From Elusimicrobiota bacterium (GTDB lineage: Bacteria > Elusimicrobiota > Elusimicrobia > UBA1565 > UBA9628), in the NCBI GenBank assembly GCA_023213235.1, contig CP096137.1, forward strand, positions 1,437,587 to 1,501,586: DNA of 64,000 nucleotides, read 5' to 3'. A program made the translations under genes and the position numbers. Shown piece after piece: positions 19,307-29,922 of this stretch (positions are counted from its first letter, which is position 1; each line of letters starts with the position of its first letter). The notes under the pieces are model-generated. The model did no database searches. It saw only the letters and a list, made by a program, of their open reading frames with translations, and was not told the origin of the DNA.

Positions 19307-19891
19307 ATGAAGTTCCTCTCCGACGGGCGACTGCCTCCCGGGCGTCACGCGGTCTCCGGCCCCGGCGACCTGTGCGGGCGGTTCCTGACCGCGCTGTGCC
19401 CGGCGCTGCTGCGCGGCGCGCGCGTGCTGTGGCTCGACGGCGGCAACTCCTTCAACGCCTACGGCGCGGGCTACGCCTCGCGCGCGCTCGGCGCGGGCGC
19501 GCGGGACGCGCTCTCGCGCGTCGAGCTCGCGCGGCCCTTCAACCTCCACCAGCTCGAGACGATGGTCAAGGTGAAGGTGCCCGAGCGCTGGCGCGGCGAG
19601 CCGGTGATCGTCGCCGATCCGCTGCCCTTGTTCTACGACCCGGACGTTCCCGCCGCCGCCGCGCGCCGCGTCTGGGAGCGCGTGCAGGAGGGGATGGACG
19701 CCTTGCCCGCGGCGTGGGTCGTGCTCCTGCCGGAGCGCCGGGCGCCGGACGACAGGCTGGGCTGGGACGAGAATTTCATCCGTCTCGCCGACGGTTTCAC
19801 GAGGTTCCATGGGACGAACGCTTCCGACGATCGTGCAGACGCTCCAGGCCGAGGAAGAGGCCTGGAAGCTTTTCCGCCGGGCTCTCCGTAA
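19307..19891 (+). CDS. RecA-fold-like protein of the polymerase operon
   Basis: About 194 residues. The central part (RGARVLWLDGGNSFNAYG, then YASRALGAGARDAL, PVIVADPLPLFYDPD, AWVVLLPERRA) follows the strand order of RecA/RadA-type cores, with a GNxFNxY phrase like the one in archaeal Rad proteins. I see no Walker A loop, so ATP hydrolysis is doubtful. I chose the ATG at 19307, set by the promoter; the frame begins slightly earlier. The last 80 bases overlap the next gene, and the tail there looks out of phase, so a small frameshift near 19800 is possible. It may be a recombination accessory factor. Confidence 0.6.
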   Translation: MKFLSDGRLPPGRHAVSGPGDLCGRFLTALCPALLRGARVLWLDGGNSFNAYGAGYASRALGAGARDALSRVELARPFNLHQLETMVKVKVPERWRGEPVIVADPLPLFYDPDVPAAAARRVWERVQEGMDALPAAWVVLLPERRAPDDRLGWDENFIRLADGFTRFHGTNASDDRADAPGRGRGLEAFPPGSP

Positions 19892-20072
19892 GGAAGACCA
19901 GGAGGCGTTCGACGCGCTGTGGCGCTTCGCGCGCTACCACGCCGCGCCCGCCTCGATGGCCAGCCGCCCGATGCCGTTCGAGGCGGCCGTGATGGCCATG
20001 CTCGTCGCCGTCGAGCGCCAGGTCATCGACATGCGCCGGGAAAAGGAAGAGGATGGACGCGTGGATCTTTGA
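19809..20072 (+). CDS. Small helical protein of the polymerase operon
   Basis: An 87-residue, largely helical protein (EEEAWKLFRRALRKEDQEAF, AVMAMLVAVERQVIDM) without membrane segments. It overlaps the genes on both sides (83 and 20 bases), which points to translational coupling in an operon with the family-B polymerase. No family is recognised. It could be a small polymerase-binding subunit. Confidence 0.65.
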   Translation: MGRTLPTIVQTLQAEEEAWKLFRRALRKEDQEAFDALWRFARYHAAPASMASRPMPFEAAVMAMLVAVERQVIDMRREKEEDGRVDL

Positions 20073-22265
20073 CGCGTACCCCGAGGACGCGGGCATGCGC
20101 GTCTGGCTCGTCGAGCGGGGCGGCGGCCGCCGCTCGGTCCTCGATCCGTGGCGCCCGTTCTTCCACGTCGGCGGCGACCGCTCCCAGCTGACGCGCGTCC
20201 TCAAGCTCCTGCGGAGCCTGCCGTTCCCGGTCGAGACGGCGGGCGTCGACCGCGCGGAGCTGTTCTCCGGGGATTCCCTGCGCGTCCTGCGGGTCACGGT
20301 CCCCGTGTTGGAGCGCGACCGCCTCGTCAAGCGCCTCGCCGCGCTCGAGGTCCCGCTCTACGACGCCGACGTGCACCTGGTCCAGACCTGGCACTACGAC
20401 CGCGGCCACTTCCCGCTGGCGCTGTGCCGCTTCACGCTGGAGGGCGACCGCCTCGTCTCCTTCGAGCCGCTCGACGACCCGTGGGCGCTCGACTACGAGC
20501 TGCCGTCCCTGCGCTTCCTCCACCTCTCGCCCGCGCCGTCCGAGGTCGCGGGCCGGCTCGATCCCAACCACGCGCCGGGCCTGCGCCTGCTCCTCACGAT
20601 GGACGGGCGCGTCTCCGAGCTCGAGGGCCCGGTCCGCCAGCAGCTGGAGACCCTGGCGCGGCGCATCAAGTCCTGGGACCCCGACGTGATCACCACCGAC
20701 TGGGGCGACAGCGTGCTGATGCCGCAATTGGAAGACCTCGCGCGCGAGCACCGCGTCCCGCTCGGCTTCTCGCGCGACGTCCTGCGCCCGGCGGGCAGCC
20801 GAAAGGAGAGGACGTTCTACACGTACGGCCGCGCGGTGTATCAAGGCGGGGCGCGCTATCTCTCCGGCCGCTGGCACCTCGACGTGAAGAACTCCTTCAT
20901 GATGCGCGAGACCGGCCTGTCCGGGCTGCTCGAGATCGCGCGCATCGCGCAGATCCCGGTCCAGCGCGCGGCGCGCTGCACGATCGGCACGAGCCTGTCC
21001 TCCATGCAGACCTCCTGGGCGTGGCGGCGGGGAATCCTGATCCCGATGGACAAGCAGCAGGCCGAGGACTTCCGCCCGGCCGGGGACCTGCTCGTCGCCG
21101 ACAAGGGCGGCCTCGTCTACGAGCCCGAGGTGGGCTGGCACCGGAATGTCGCCGAGTACGACTTCACGTCGATGTACCCCGAGATGATGGTGCGCCGGAA
21201 CATCTCGCCCGAGACCGTGAACTGCGCGTGCTGTCCCGACGCGTCGACGCCGGAGATCGGCCACAGGCTGTGCGCGCGGCGCCGGGGACTCGTGCCGTCG
21301 GTGCTCGAGCCGATCCTGCGCAAGCGCGCGAAGTACAAAGCCCTGTACAAGGCGGGCGGTCCGGACGCGGCCGAGCACAAGCGCCGCGCCGACGCGCACA
21401 AGTGGTGCCTCGTCACCTGCTTCGGCTACCTCGGCTTCAAGAACGCGCGCTTCGGCAAGATCGAGGCGCACGAGTGCGTCACCGCGTGGGGCCGCGAGGT
21501 CCTCCTGCGCGCCAAGGACGCGGCCGAGAGGCGCGGCGCACGCCTGCACCACGCCCTCGTCGACGCGCTGTGGGTCACGGTTCCGGCGGGAACGGACCTG
21601 GAAGAGCTTCGAACAGCCATCGAGGCCGAGGCCGAGTGTCCGCTGGCCCTCGAGGGCGTCTACGAGTGGATCCGTTTCTGCCCGTCGAAGCGAGACAAGC
21701 TCGCGGGCGTCCCGGGCCGCTACTTCGGCGCCTTCACGGACGGCAAGCTGAAGATACGCGGCATCGCCGCGCGCCGGCGCGACACGCCGGGCCTTCTGAA
21801 GTCCATGCAGTCGGACCTGCTGTCGCGGCTGGCGCGCGTGGCGCCGGGCGGGAGCCTCGAGGCGCTCGTGCCGGAGCTGCGCGACATCGTGGACGACTAC
21901 CGCTTTCGTTTGAAAGAAGGACAGGTGACGGCCGACGAGCTCGCGATCACCTTCCATCTCTCCCGCGAGCCCGAGGACTACGTGCACGACACCGTGTCCG
22001 CGCTCGCGGCCAAGCAGCTCGCGGCCGCGGGGTGAAGCTCCATATCGGAGAGGGGATGCGCTACGTGATCACGAGCGCGGGAGACTCCGTGAAGGAATGG
22101 CGCTCGAAGCCGCTGAGCCTGATGGAGAACGGGCTCGAGTACGACGTGAAGAAGTACCTCGAGCTGCTGGAGCGCGCGGCGGAGGAGATTCTGGACGGGC
22201 TCGCGCCGAAGCAGCGCCCGCGTCCGCGCGGCGAGCTGGAACTGCCCCTGCTATTTGGAGGCTAG
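20053..22265 (+). CDS. Family-B DNA polymerase, compact, frameshifted near 3' end
   Basis: An archaeal-type polymerase of about 737 residues. Polymerase motif A is DFTSMYPEMM, motif B is KWCLVTCFGYLGFKNARFG, and motif C is HALVDALWV, which keeps the essential second Asp but has Leu for the first of the usual DTD. The exonuclease region is degenerate: Exo I lacks the DxE pair, so proofreading is probably lost. The thumb ends with KLHIGEGMRYVI and YDVKKYLELLERAAEEIL, reached only if one G is added in the run 22029-22032; as printed the frame stops at 22035. An SOS-regulated, proofreading-deficient enzyme suggests translesion synthesis. Confidence 0.88.
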
Positions 22266-22825
22266 AGCCTGGGTGATCTTGCGGCGCGAGGCCTGGAGGA
22301 GTCGATCACGGAGTCGGCCTGGCGCTCGAGGCGCCGGAACTTGCCGGCGGCGCACTCGGTCTTGATCGCCTGCGCGGCCTCGATGGACTTCGTCATCGGC
22401 TCGAGCAGGCGCTCGAGCTCGGCGGCGATGCGGGCCTTGTCGCTCTCGGCCGGCTTTCCCGCGAGGTTCGCGCCGACGGACTGAAGCTCGTCCTTCACCG
22501 CCGTCAGCCGCTCCTGCAGCTCGGCCTGGCGCTCGCTCCTCTTCTGGATGAGCGTCGCGCGGCCGGCGATGAGGCGCGTCGAGGCCTCGGCCTGGTCGCG
22601 GGCCTCCTGGAGCGCGGCGCCGAACTGCTGCATGGCGGCGGCCAGGCCCTCGCCGCTCGCGGCGACGCGCGAGAGGATCTTCAGCCCCTCGTCGAGGCCG
22701 CCGTCGGTCTCGACGTCGAGCCGGTCCATGTCGGCGGCGGCTCTCCCCAAGTCGCGGAATTCCGCGTCGAGCTTCAGCGCGAGGCGGCCGAACGGGGTCA
22801 GGTCTTCCGGTCGGATGGCGGCCAT
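22262..22825 (-). CDS. Coiled-coil helical protein of unknown function
   Basis: About 187 residues, almost wholly alpha-helical with heptad-like stretches (RLIAGRATLIQKRSERQAEL, ERLLEPMTKSIEAAQAIK) and no membrane segment or signal. The ATG at 22825 shares a base with the protease stop (TGATG), so the two are coupled. The last 18 residues (DSSRPRAARSPRL) look out of phase. One added base near 22306 would give a helical ending (LLQASRRKITQALASK) and a stop at 22251. It may be a cytoplasmic partner of the exported protease, but this is unproven. Confidence 0.65.
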   Translation of the reverse strand: MAAIRPEDLTPFGRLALKLDAEFRDLGRAAADMDRLDVETDGGLDEGLKILSRVAASGEGLAAAMQQFGAALQEARDQAEASTRLIAGRATLIQKRSERQAELQERLTAVKDELQSVGANLAGKPAESDKARIAAELERLLEPMTKSIEAAQAIKTECAAGKFRRLERQADSVIDSSRPRAARSPRL

Positions 22826-24655
22826 CAGCTCTTGGAGTCCTTCAGGAGCTTCGCCGCGTACTGGAACGCCGCCCAGACGTTGATGAAGCCGTCGCCGACC
22901 TCGTCGGCCGGGGCGACCTTCTCCGCCGTCTGCGTCATCGCGTAGCGCGCGAGGTCCATCGCGAGCCGGGTGCGCGCCTCGGACGGGCCTTCCGGCAGGC
23001 CGTCCTTCAGCAGCACCAGGATGCCGCGCGTCAGCAGCAGGAACGCGCCGAACACGCCGGGATTGCTCATCGAGGTCCCGGACATCGCCGCTCCGGGGCC
23101 GCCGAGCTCGGGCACCGTCGCGCCGGTCGGCACGGCGGCGATCAGATTGACGCCCACGCCCGACTCGTCGGGCTTCTGCGGGTAGTCCTTGTACTCGGGC
23201 TTGGTGGACGTGATGCGGCTGCCGGGCCCGCGCGAGGAGAACGACGCGGTCCTCTTGTCGGCGTCGGAGGCCGCGATCGCCTTGATGCGCTCGACCTTGC
23301 CGATGACCTTGCCGTTGATCACGAGGTCCGTCGTGTAGACCGCGATCGCGGGGCCGCCGATCGTGTTCTTGCGGCTGCCGGAGTTGCCCGCGGAGACGGA
23401 GTGGTGGATGCCGGACTCCGCGCCCTTGACGAAGAGCTTCTCGATGGCGCCCGCGGGGTTGCCGGAGCCGTCGCCCCACGAGTGCGTCGTGCCGACCGCG
23501 CCGTCCTCCTGGGCCATGTTCATCTTGAAGAGGATGTCGCTCTCCGAGGCGCGGCCGCCGGGGAAGATGTTGTAGGCGCGGCCCTCGTAGTTCCAGCGGT
23601 CGACGCCGACGACCGTGCTGGCCGTGTGCGTGCCGTGCGTCTCGCTGTCGGCGTTGTTGTCGACGCCCTTGGTGAAGCGGCCCGCGAGGTAGGGATGCGT
23701 GGCCGACGCGACCCACGTGTCGAGCACGGCCCACGGGAGCTTGGGATTCTCCACGGCGGTGCCGAGGACCTTCCCCAGCCACGCCTTCGCCTTCGCGAAG
23801 AACGACGGCTTGGCGTCGGGATCTCCGAGCACCTTCGCGAGCTCCGCCTGGAGCTTGTCGGCGCCGATGATCCTGGACATCTCCTTGAGGCCGACGCTCC
23901 GGGCCATGGGCTCCGCCAGCTGGGGACGGGGCACCTCGAACGTGCGGCCGCGCTGGACGGTGAGGCCCTGGGCGGCGAGCGCGGCGGAGAGCAGGTCGGC
24001 GTCGGCGGCGCTCACCTTGAGGACCGCGGTGTTGATCTTGGAGACCGCGCCGATGGCGCGCGCGTTGTGCGCCTCGAGCGTGCGGGGAGACGCCGAGCCG
24101 CTCCAGCTGCCGCTCCATCGCGGCGGCCTGGGACCGGAACGTGACGCCGGGCAGCGACATCGACACGGGGTAGACGTCCTCGGTCATGACCTGGCCGGCG
24201 CCCTCGGGGGCGGAGAGCAGCAGCTCGACCTCGCCCTCGCTCTGGCCGATGCGCCGGGCGAAGTCCTGGCCGGCCTGCGCGCCGGCGACGTCGGCGCCCT
24301 TGTCGCCGGCGTCGGCCGACGGGGCCGCCAGGGCGCTCATCGTGAGGGCGAACGGCGTCGGCTCGCCTTTGGCGGTGCGATAGATGGGAGCGAGCGCCGC
24401 GGGGACGGCGGCGGCAACGGGCGCGGGAGCGATCGAGGCCGCGCCGAGCGTCGGCGCCATCAAGCCGCTGTTGAGAGAAAGCGGGGCGTTGAACAGCGCG
24501 GGGGCCGGGGCGAGCGTCGGGAGGTTCAGCGCGGGGAGCGCGGGGGCGCCGGCCCTGGAGGCGGCGGAGACCTGCGCGAGCGCCGACGGAGCGGCGGGTC
24601 CCATGCTCGCGGCGAGCATGGCGGCGGCGATGGACAGCGAAAGAACGCGTTTCAT
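22825..24655 (-). CDS. Secreted subtilisin-like serine protease (S8), frameshifted
   Basis: The N-terminus is a signal peptide (MKRVLSLSIAAAMLAASMG) followed by about 90 residues of Ala/Pro-rich linker and a propeptide-like region. The S8 domain has the full triad: Asp in AVLDTWV, His in ETHGTHTAS and Ser in SGTSMSNPG, with the oxyanion Asn in SAGNSGS. The frame changes at the run 24084-24087. The two halves fit if one base there is extra, or two are missing: they read RQLERLGVS then RTLEAHNARAIG. The mature enzyme would act outside the cell or in the periplasm. A ribosome-binding site precedes the ATG at 24655. Confidence 0.88.
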
Positions 24656-24775
24656 GGAGGTCTCCCTGCGGCGGCTACGCGCGCATCGTAGCGAAACCCG
24701 CTCTCCGTCTTGGAGGGCCGAAGGGCCGCGTCGAGCGCGGCCTTTGGGCCCTCCCTCGGGTGGGCCCTGAGACGA

Positions 24776-25857
24776 CTAGAGGCGGACGGTCCGCGGCGGG
24801 CCGCCGCCCTCGGCGTCCTCGACGACGGAAAAGTCGATGCGCCCCAGCTCGCGGCCGTCCGACGTCCGCACCTTCACGCGCCAGCGCCCGGGCTGATAGC
24901 GGCTCTTGACCGTGACGCCGCGAAAGCCGCCGTCGCGCCCGCCGGCGATCTCGAAGGGCAGGGTGTCGGACTCCTGCCAGCCCGCGACGGGATCCTTGAA
25001 CAGCCACTGCACCTGCAGGCGCTCCTTGAAGCGCGCCGGCGAGAAGACGCTGACGAAGCAGTGGATCCTGTCGCCGGGGCGCGCCGCGAAGGTCTGGTCG
25101 CCCTTCTGCCAGAACTTCCAGCGCGGGCGCGTCATCGTCAGGACATACTCGTCGCCCTCGCGCGCCGCGTCGTGGTAGATCCCGATCGCGGAGATCGACA
25201 GCGGCACGGGAGGGATGAGCTTGGCGAAGTACAGCGCGGCGAAGCCGAGCGCGACGGCGGCGAAGGGGCGCCGCACGTGCTGGAGTATGACGTGCGGATG
25301 CGCCGGCACGCGCCGCGACAGGCGCCGCTCCAAGGCCCAGACCGCCGCCGCCGCGAGGAGGATCGAGCCCAGGAACGGCAGCGTCCCGATCGAGCCGACG
25401 AGCATGGGAACCAGGTACGTGAAATAAGAGATGAGGCACAGGCTGAACAGCGCCATGCGCATCGTCACGGCCGAATGCTCGAAGGGCCGCAGCTCGTTGA
25501 TCGCGAGCAGGCCGGCCAGGAGCGCCAGGAAGAGGAACGAGGCGCTCAGCGAGGCGCTCTTGAAGTAGAACAAGGTGTAGATGTTGAGCAAGGTGCCCAG
25601 CATGAAGTGCGTGACGCCGGCCTGGTAGAGCCAGGCGCGCTCGAAGCGGGGCGGGGGGCGAACTCGCCGCACAGCTCGCGGATCTCGAGGCCGATGAACC
25701 ACGCGCAAAGCCCGAGGTAGACCGCCTGATGGATGACATTGTGGAGCCGGTCGATGCGCCCGACGGCGAGCGTGTCGAACAGGAAGCCCGCGACGAAGAG
25801 TCCCGCCGTGCAGGCGGGCTCGTGATCGCGATAGAACCGCTTGGCCTTGTCGAGCAT
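24776..25857 (-). CDS. Multi-pass membrane protein with C-terminal DUF2914 domain, frameshifted
   Basis: About seven hydrophobic segments fill residues 15-230 (for example CTAGLFVAGFLFDTLAVG, AVYLGLCAWFIGLEI, SLCLISYFTYLVPMLVG). The C-terminal outer domain matches the DUF2914 pattern (WKFWQKGDQTF, GDRIHCFVSVFSPARFKERL, VQWLFKDP, GRWRVKVRTSDGRELG). The frame breaks in the G-rich stretch 25648-25658; one extra base joins EIRELCGEFAP to RFERAWLYQAG. The start at ATG 25857 is chosen because the protein sequence becomes sensible there. Function is unknown. Confidence 0.82.
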
Positions 25858-25967
25858 GGTCCCCGAGAACACATAGCATGTTATGGCCGGCGGGAGTGAT
25901 TCCTCGTCGGAGAAATCGTAGACCGCGACGCTACCCCGGCGACATGGCCCGCGGCCGGAGAACGGGC

Positions 25968-25973
25968 TACACT
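25968..25973 (+). promoter_or_regulatory. -10 box for the 25994 kinase
   Basis: TACACT, then a 20-base leader containing AAGGAGG before the ATG at 25994. Confidence 0.6.
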
Positions 25974-25993
25974 GATTATTAAGGAGGCCCACC

Positions 25994-27617
25994 ATGAGAG
26001 CTCAGGCGACGCGGGCCGCCAGCCGCCGGATGAAGGGGCGCTTTTCCGGGCGCCTGTCCAACCGAAAGTCGGGCGGGCGCTTCCTGAGCTTCCGGGTCGT
26101 CCCCGAATACTACCGCCTGGCCGTCGAGAGCCTGAAGGAATACGCCCTGATCACGATGGACAAGGACCTGATCATCGGGGGTGGAGCGGGCCCGCCGCGG
26201 CGATGTTCGGCTACACGGAGAAGGAGATCATCGGCCGGAACATCTCCCTGCTCTTCACCCGCGAGGACCGGGCCAAGGGCATCGACGAGTCGGAGTTCGC
26301 CAAGGCGCTGAAGAACGGGCGCGAGGACGACGAGCGGTGGCACCTGCGCAAGGACGGCAAGCGCATCTGGTGCTACGGGATCTCGTTCCCGCTCGAAGAC
26401 GAGAAGGGCAAGGTGCGGGGATTCGTCAAGCTCATCCGCGACGACACGGAGCGCAAGCTGCTCGCCGACCTCTCGCGTGAGAACGAGGAGCGCCTGAGCC
26501 TCGCCGCCGAGTCCACGGGCCTCGGCACCTGGGATTTCGACGTCGCGCGCCGCACCTTGCATCTCTCCGAGCGCGCGGCGGTCCTCTTCGGCCTGGGCAC
26601 GGCCCCGACGGACGCCGGCTTCGAGCAGTTCCTCGAGCGCATCCACGGCGACGACCGCCCCGAGATCGCCGCGAAGTTCCAGAAGTGCCTGGAGGCGGGC
26701 GGCACGCGCCGCTCCAACATGGAGTACCGCATCACCATGCCCGACGGCTCCGTCCGGTCGGTCCTGACGCTCGCCCGGGCGTTCATGGCCCTCGGCGCGG
26801 AGCCCGGAGGGGCGGTGACCCGCCTCATCGGGACCGTCGTCGACATCACCGAGCAGAAGCGCCGGCAGGTCGCGGCCGAGGCCGTCAACGAGGAACTGGA
26901 GCTGAAGGTCAAGGAAAGGACCGCGTCGCTGACCTCGGTGAACAAGGAGCTCGAGACCTTCGCGTACTCCGCGTCGCACGATCTCCGGGCGCCGATCCGC
27001 AAGATCGCGGCGTTCGCCCAGGCGGTCCTCCAGGCCGACGCCGACCGATTGAGCCCCGAGGGCCGCCATTACTTCGACCGGATCTCGGCGGCGGCGCTCA
27101 AGATGGAGCGGCTGATCGACGACATCCTCAACCTCGCGCGAGCCACGAGGAAGTCGATCGCCTACGTCGACTGCGACCTGACCGCGATCGTCAAGGAGAT
27201 CGCCGCGGAGCTCCAGGCTTCCGAGCCCGGCCGCCGGGTCGAGCTCGTCATCGCCGCAGGCGCCGAGGCCCGCGGCGACCGCGAGCTCCTCGAGATCGCG
27301 CTGCGCAACCTCCTGGCCAACGCGTGGAAGTTCACGAGCAAGCACCCCAAGGCGCGCATCGAATTCGGCGCGAAGACGGTCGAAGGCCGGCGCGTCTATT
27401 TCGTCAAGGACGACGGGGCCGGCTTCGACATGCGCTACGCCCACAAGCTCTTCGGCGCCTTCCAGCGCCTCCATCCCGAGGAGGAGTTCCCGGGAACCGG
27501 GGTCGGCCTCGGCATGGTGGAGCGGATCATCCGCCGTCATCGCGGCCGCCTGTGGGCCGAAGGCCGCGTCGAAGGGGGGCCTCGTTCTTCTTCACGCTGA
27601 ACACGGAGGACGTATGA
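25994..27617 (+). CDS. PAS-PAS histidine kinase, two frameshifts
   Basis: A basic N-terminal stretch of about 35 residues, two PAS domains (about 40-165 and 170-290), a coiled linker, HisKA with H-box SHDLRAPIRKI and HATPase (NLLANAWKF, DDGAGFDM, GTGVGLGMVE). Frame breaks occur in the G-runs 26177-26181 and 27574-27579. Repair gives ITMDKDLIIGGWSGPAAAMF in the first PAS and ends the protein with FFFTLNTEDV at 27617. The stop then overlaps the ATG of the regulator (ATGA), which supports the repair. Confidence 0.88.
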
Positions 27618-28036
27618 CCTTGCTCTTCGTCGAGGACGACGGCGACGACGTGGAGCTGACGATGCTCGGCTTTCGCTCCGAGGGCTTCGAGCACGAGATC
27701 GTCGTCGCGCGGGACGGCCAGGCGGCGCTCGATCTCCTCCGCTCCGATTACGCGGCGGCGCGCCCGCTTCCGGGCGCGATCATGACCGACCTGAAGATGA
27801 CCCGCATGGACGGCCTGGAGATGCTCCACCGCCTCAAGGAGGACCCGCGCCTTCGGAACATCCCGGTCGTGTTCCTCACCTCGTCGGGGGACGAGAACGA
27901 CCGCTCGGAGGCGATGCGCCTCGGCGCCGGCCATTACCTCCGCAAGCCGTCGAACCTGGACAGCTACGCCGGGATCGTCGACCGCATCCGGGAGGTCATG
28001 GGCACGACCGCGCCGGACGGGCGAAGATCGGGCTGA
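27614..28036 (+). CDS. Single-domain response regulator
   Basis: A 140-residue receiver with acidic pocket EDDGDD, phospho-acceptor Asp59 (AIMTDLKMTRMDG), switch VVFLTSSGDEND and Lys in YLRKPSN. Partner of the overlapping kinase gene. No output domain. Confidence 0.95.
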   Translation: MTLLFVEDDGDDVELTMLGFRSEGFEHEIVVARDGQAALDLLRSDYAAARPLPGAIMTDLKMTRMDGLEMLHRLKEDPRLRNIPVVFLTSSGDENDRSEAMRLGAGHYLRKPSNLDSYAGIVDRIREVMGTTAPDGRRSG

Positions 28037-28078
28037 CGTCCCGTAGAGGAAAGGTCCGCCTTTCGCGGATGGACGCGC

Positions 28079-29887
28079 TCATCGCCCGTCTTCCGGCAAA
28101 GTGAACGTGAACGTCGCGCCGCCCCCGGCCTTGGAGTCCGCCCAGATGCGGCCCCCGTGCCGCTCCACGATCCGTCGGCAGATGGCCAGGCCGAGACCCG
28201 AGCCGGGGAAATCCTTCTGGCTGTGGAACCGCTGGAAGGGCTGGAACAGACGCGAGATCTTTTCCGGGTCGAAGCCCGCGCCGTTGTCGCGGACGCGAAA
28301 GATCCCGGGTCCCGCGCGCTCGACCGCGACGAACGGAGCCGCGGCCGTGGCCGTGAACTTCCAGGCGTTGGACATGAGGTTCTGCAGCAGGATGCGCAGC
28401 AGCTTGCGGTCGCCCCTGACCTTCATCCCGTCCTCGACCGCGAGCTCGACGGCCCTGTCGGGGGATCCCGCGCGCAGTTCGCCGCCGATCTCGCGCGCCA
28501 GGCCGGTCAGGTCGACGGCCTCGGTGGCCATCTGCTGCGTGGTGAGCCTGCCCAGGCTCAGCAGGCCGTCGATCGTCTCCGACATCTTCACGACCTGCGA
28601 CAGCGCGGTGGCGAGATGCTCCGCGGCGGCCGGGGGCAGCGCCGCGCCCGCCTTGTCGCGCGCGAGCTCCACGAACGAGCCGATGCGGCGCAGGGGCGCG
28701 CGCAGGTCGTGCGCCGCGGAGTACGAGAACGACTCGAGCTCGTCGGCGTAGCGCCGGAGGTCGCGCGTCTGCGTCGCGACCAGCTCGACCTTGTCGTGGA
28801 TGTCGGTGTTCGTTCCGAACCAGCGCAGCACGCGCCCCTCCGAGTCCTTGAACGGCGTCACGCGCGTGAGGAACCAGCGGAAGCGGCCGTCGGCGGCGCG
28901 CAGGGGGAACTCCATCTCGAAGGGGCGTCCCGTCGCGATGGAGGCCTTCCAGTTCTCGAGGACCCGCGGGAGCACCTTCGGGTCGTGCACGCTCTGCCAC
29001 CCCCAGCCCTCCATGTCCTTCGGCGTCGTGCCCGTGAACTCGTACCAGCGGCGGTTGTACCAGTAGATGAAGCCGTCCGGCTGGGCGATCCAGGCGAGCT
29101 GCGGAAAGGTGTCGACCATCGACTCGAGCGACTCCATGAGCGCGCCCACCTGGCGCTTGCGCTCCGAGATGTCCTCGGAGAAGATGATGAGGCCGCCGAT
29201 CTCGGCGCCGCGCCGCCACGGCCGCACCTCCCAGCGCAGCCACTGCGTCGTCCCGTCCGCGCGACGGAACGGCTCCTCGTCCGACCTCAGCACCTCTCCG
29301 GCGAGCGCGCGGCGGTGGATCTCCTTCCAGTGCTCCGGCATGTCCGGGAACAGCTCGTAGTGCGACCGCCCCTCGAGAGGCCCGGCGAGCTTGAAGTCGC
29401 TCAGCCAGCGGCGGCTGGCGGAGACGTAGCGCATCTCGCGGTCGAACATCGCCAGCGCCACGGGCGCGTGCTCGATGAAGACCTTCAGCAGTTCGCTCGC
29501 CTGCGCGAGGCCCTCCTCGGACTCCCGCCGGCGGGTGACGTCGTCGACGAACACATGAAAGCCCTCGACGTTGCCGCCGGCGTCCCGGCGCGGGACGTAC
29601 CGGACGTGCACGACGCGCGGTCCTCCGGCGCGGTAGGGCACCTCCGTCTCGAACTCCTGCGGGACGCCCGCCAGCGCGGCCGACACCTTCTCCTCGACGC
29701 GCGCGTACGCCTCGCCGCCCAGCACCTCGCGCATGTGCCGGCCGCGGGTCTCGCCGGGGCCTCCGCCGAACCATTTTTCGTACGTCCGGTTGTGGACCAC
29801 GTACCGGCGGTCGCGGTCGACGAAGGAGACCAGGCCGTTCATCTCGTCGAGCGCCGACAGCAGAAGCTCCGTTTCGCGGGCGTTCAT
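28079..29887 (-). CDS. Multi-PAS histidine kinase
   Basis: A 602-residue cytoplasmic sensor: three PAS domains (about 5-120, 125-245, 255-370; the third has the PAS/PAC tetrad GWGWQSVHDPKVLPRVLENW), HisKA with H-box SAAHDLRAPLRRI and HATPase (NLMSNAWKF, DNGAGFDPE, GSGLGLAICRR). No regulator gene is adjacent on this strand; it is convergent with the regulator at 27614, which may serve both. The start at 29887 is set by a TAAAAT box 6 bases upstream. Confidence 0.93.
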   Translation of the reverse strand: MNARETELLLSALDEMNGLVSFVDRDRRYVVHNRTYEKWFGGGPGETRGRHMREVLGGEAYARVEEKVSAALAGVPQEFETEVPYRAGGPRVVHVRYVPRRDAGGNVEGFHVFVDDVTRRRESEEGLAQASELLKVFIEHAPVALAMFDREMRYVSASRRWLSDFKLAGPLEGRSHYELFPDMPEHWKEIHRRALAGEVLRSDEEPFRRADGTTQWLRWEVRPWRRGAEIGGLIIFSEDISERKRQVGALMESLESMVDTFPQLAWIAQPDGFIYWYNRRWYEFTGTTPKDMEGWGWQSVHDPKVLPRVLENWKASIATGRPFEMEFPLRAADGRFRWFLTRVTPFKDSEGRVLRWFGTNTDIHDKVELVATQTRDLRRYADELESFSYSAAHDLRAPLRRIGSFVELARDKAGAALPPAAAEHLATALSQVVKMSETIDGLLSLGRLTTQQMATEAVDLTGLAREIGGELRAGSPDRAVELAVEDGMKVRGDRKLLRILLQNLMSNAWKFTATAAAPFVAVERAGPGIFRVRDNGAGFDPEKISRLFQPFQRFHSQKDFPGSGLGLAICRRIVERHGGRIWADSKAGGGATFTFTLPEDGR

Positions 29888-29893
29888 GGGCAG

Positions 29894-29899
29894 ATTTTA
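29894..29899 (-). promoter_or_regulatory. -10 box of a leaderless promoter
   Basis: TAAAAT on the minus strand, exactly 6 bases upstream of the ATG at 29887. Confidence 0.6.
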
Positions 29900-29922
29900 T
29901 CTCATGAGCGGAACTTATATCA

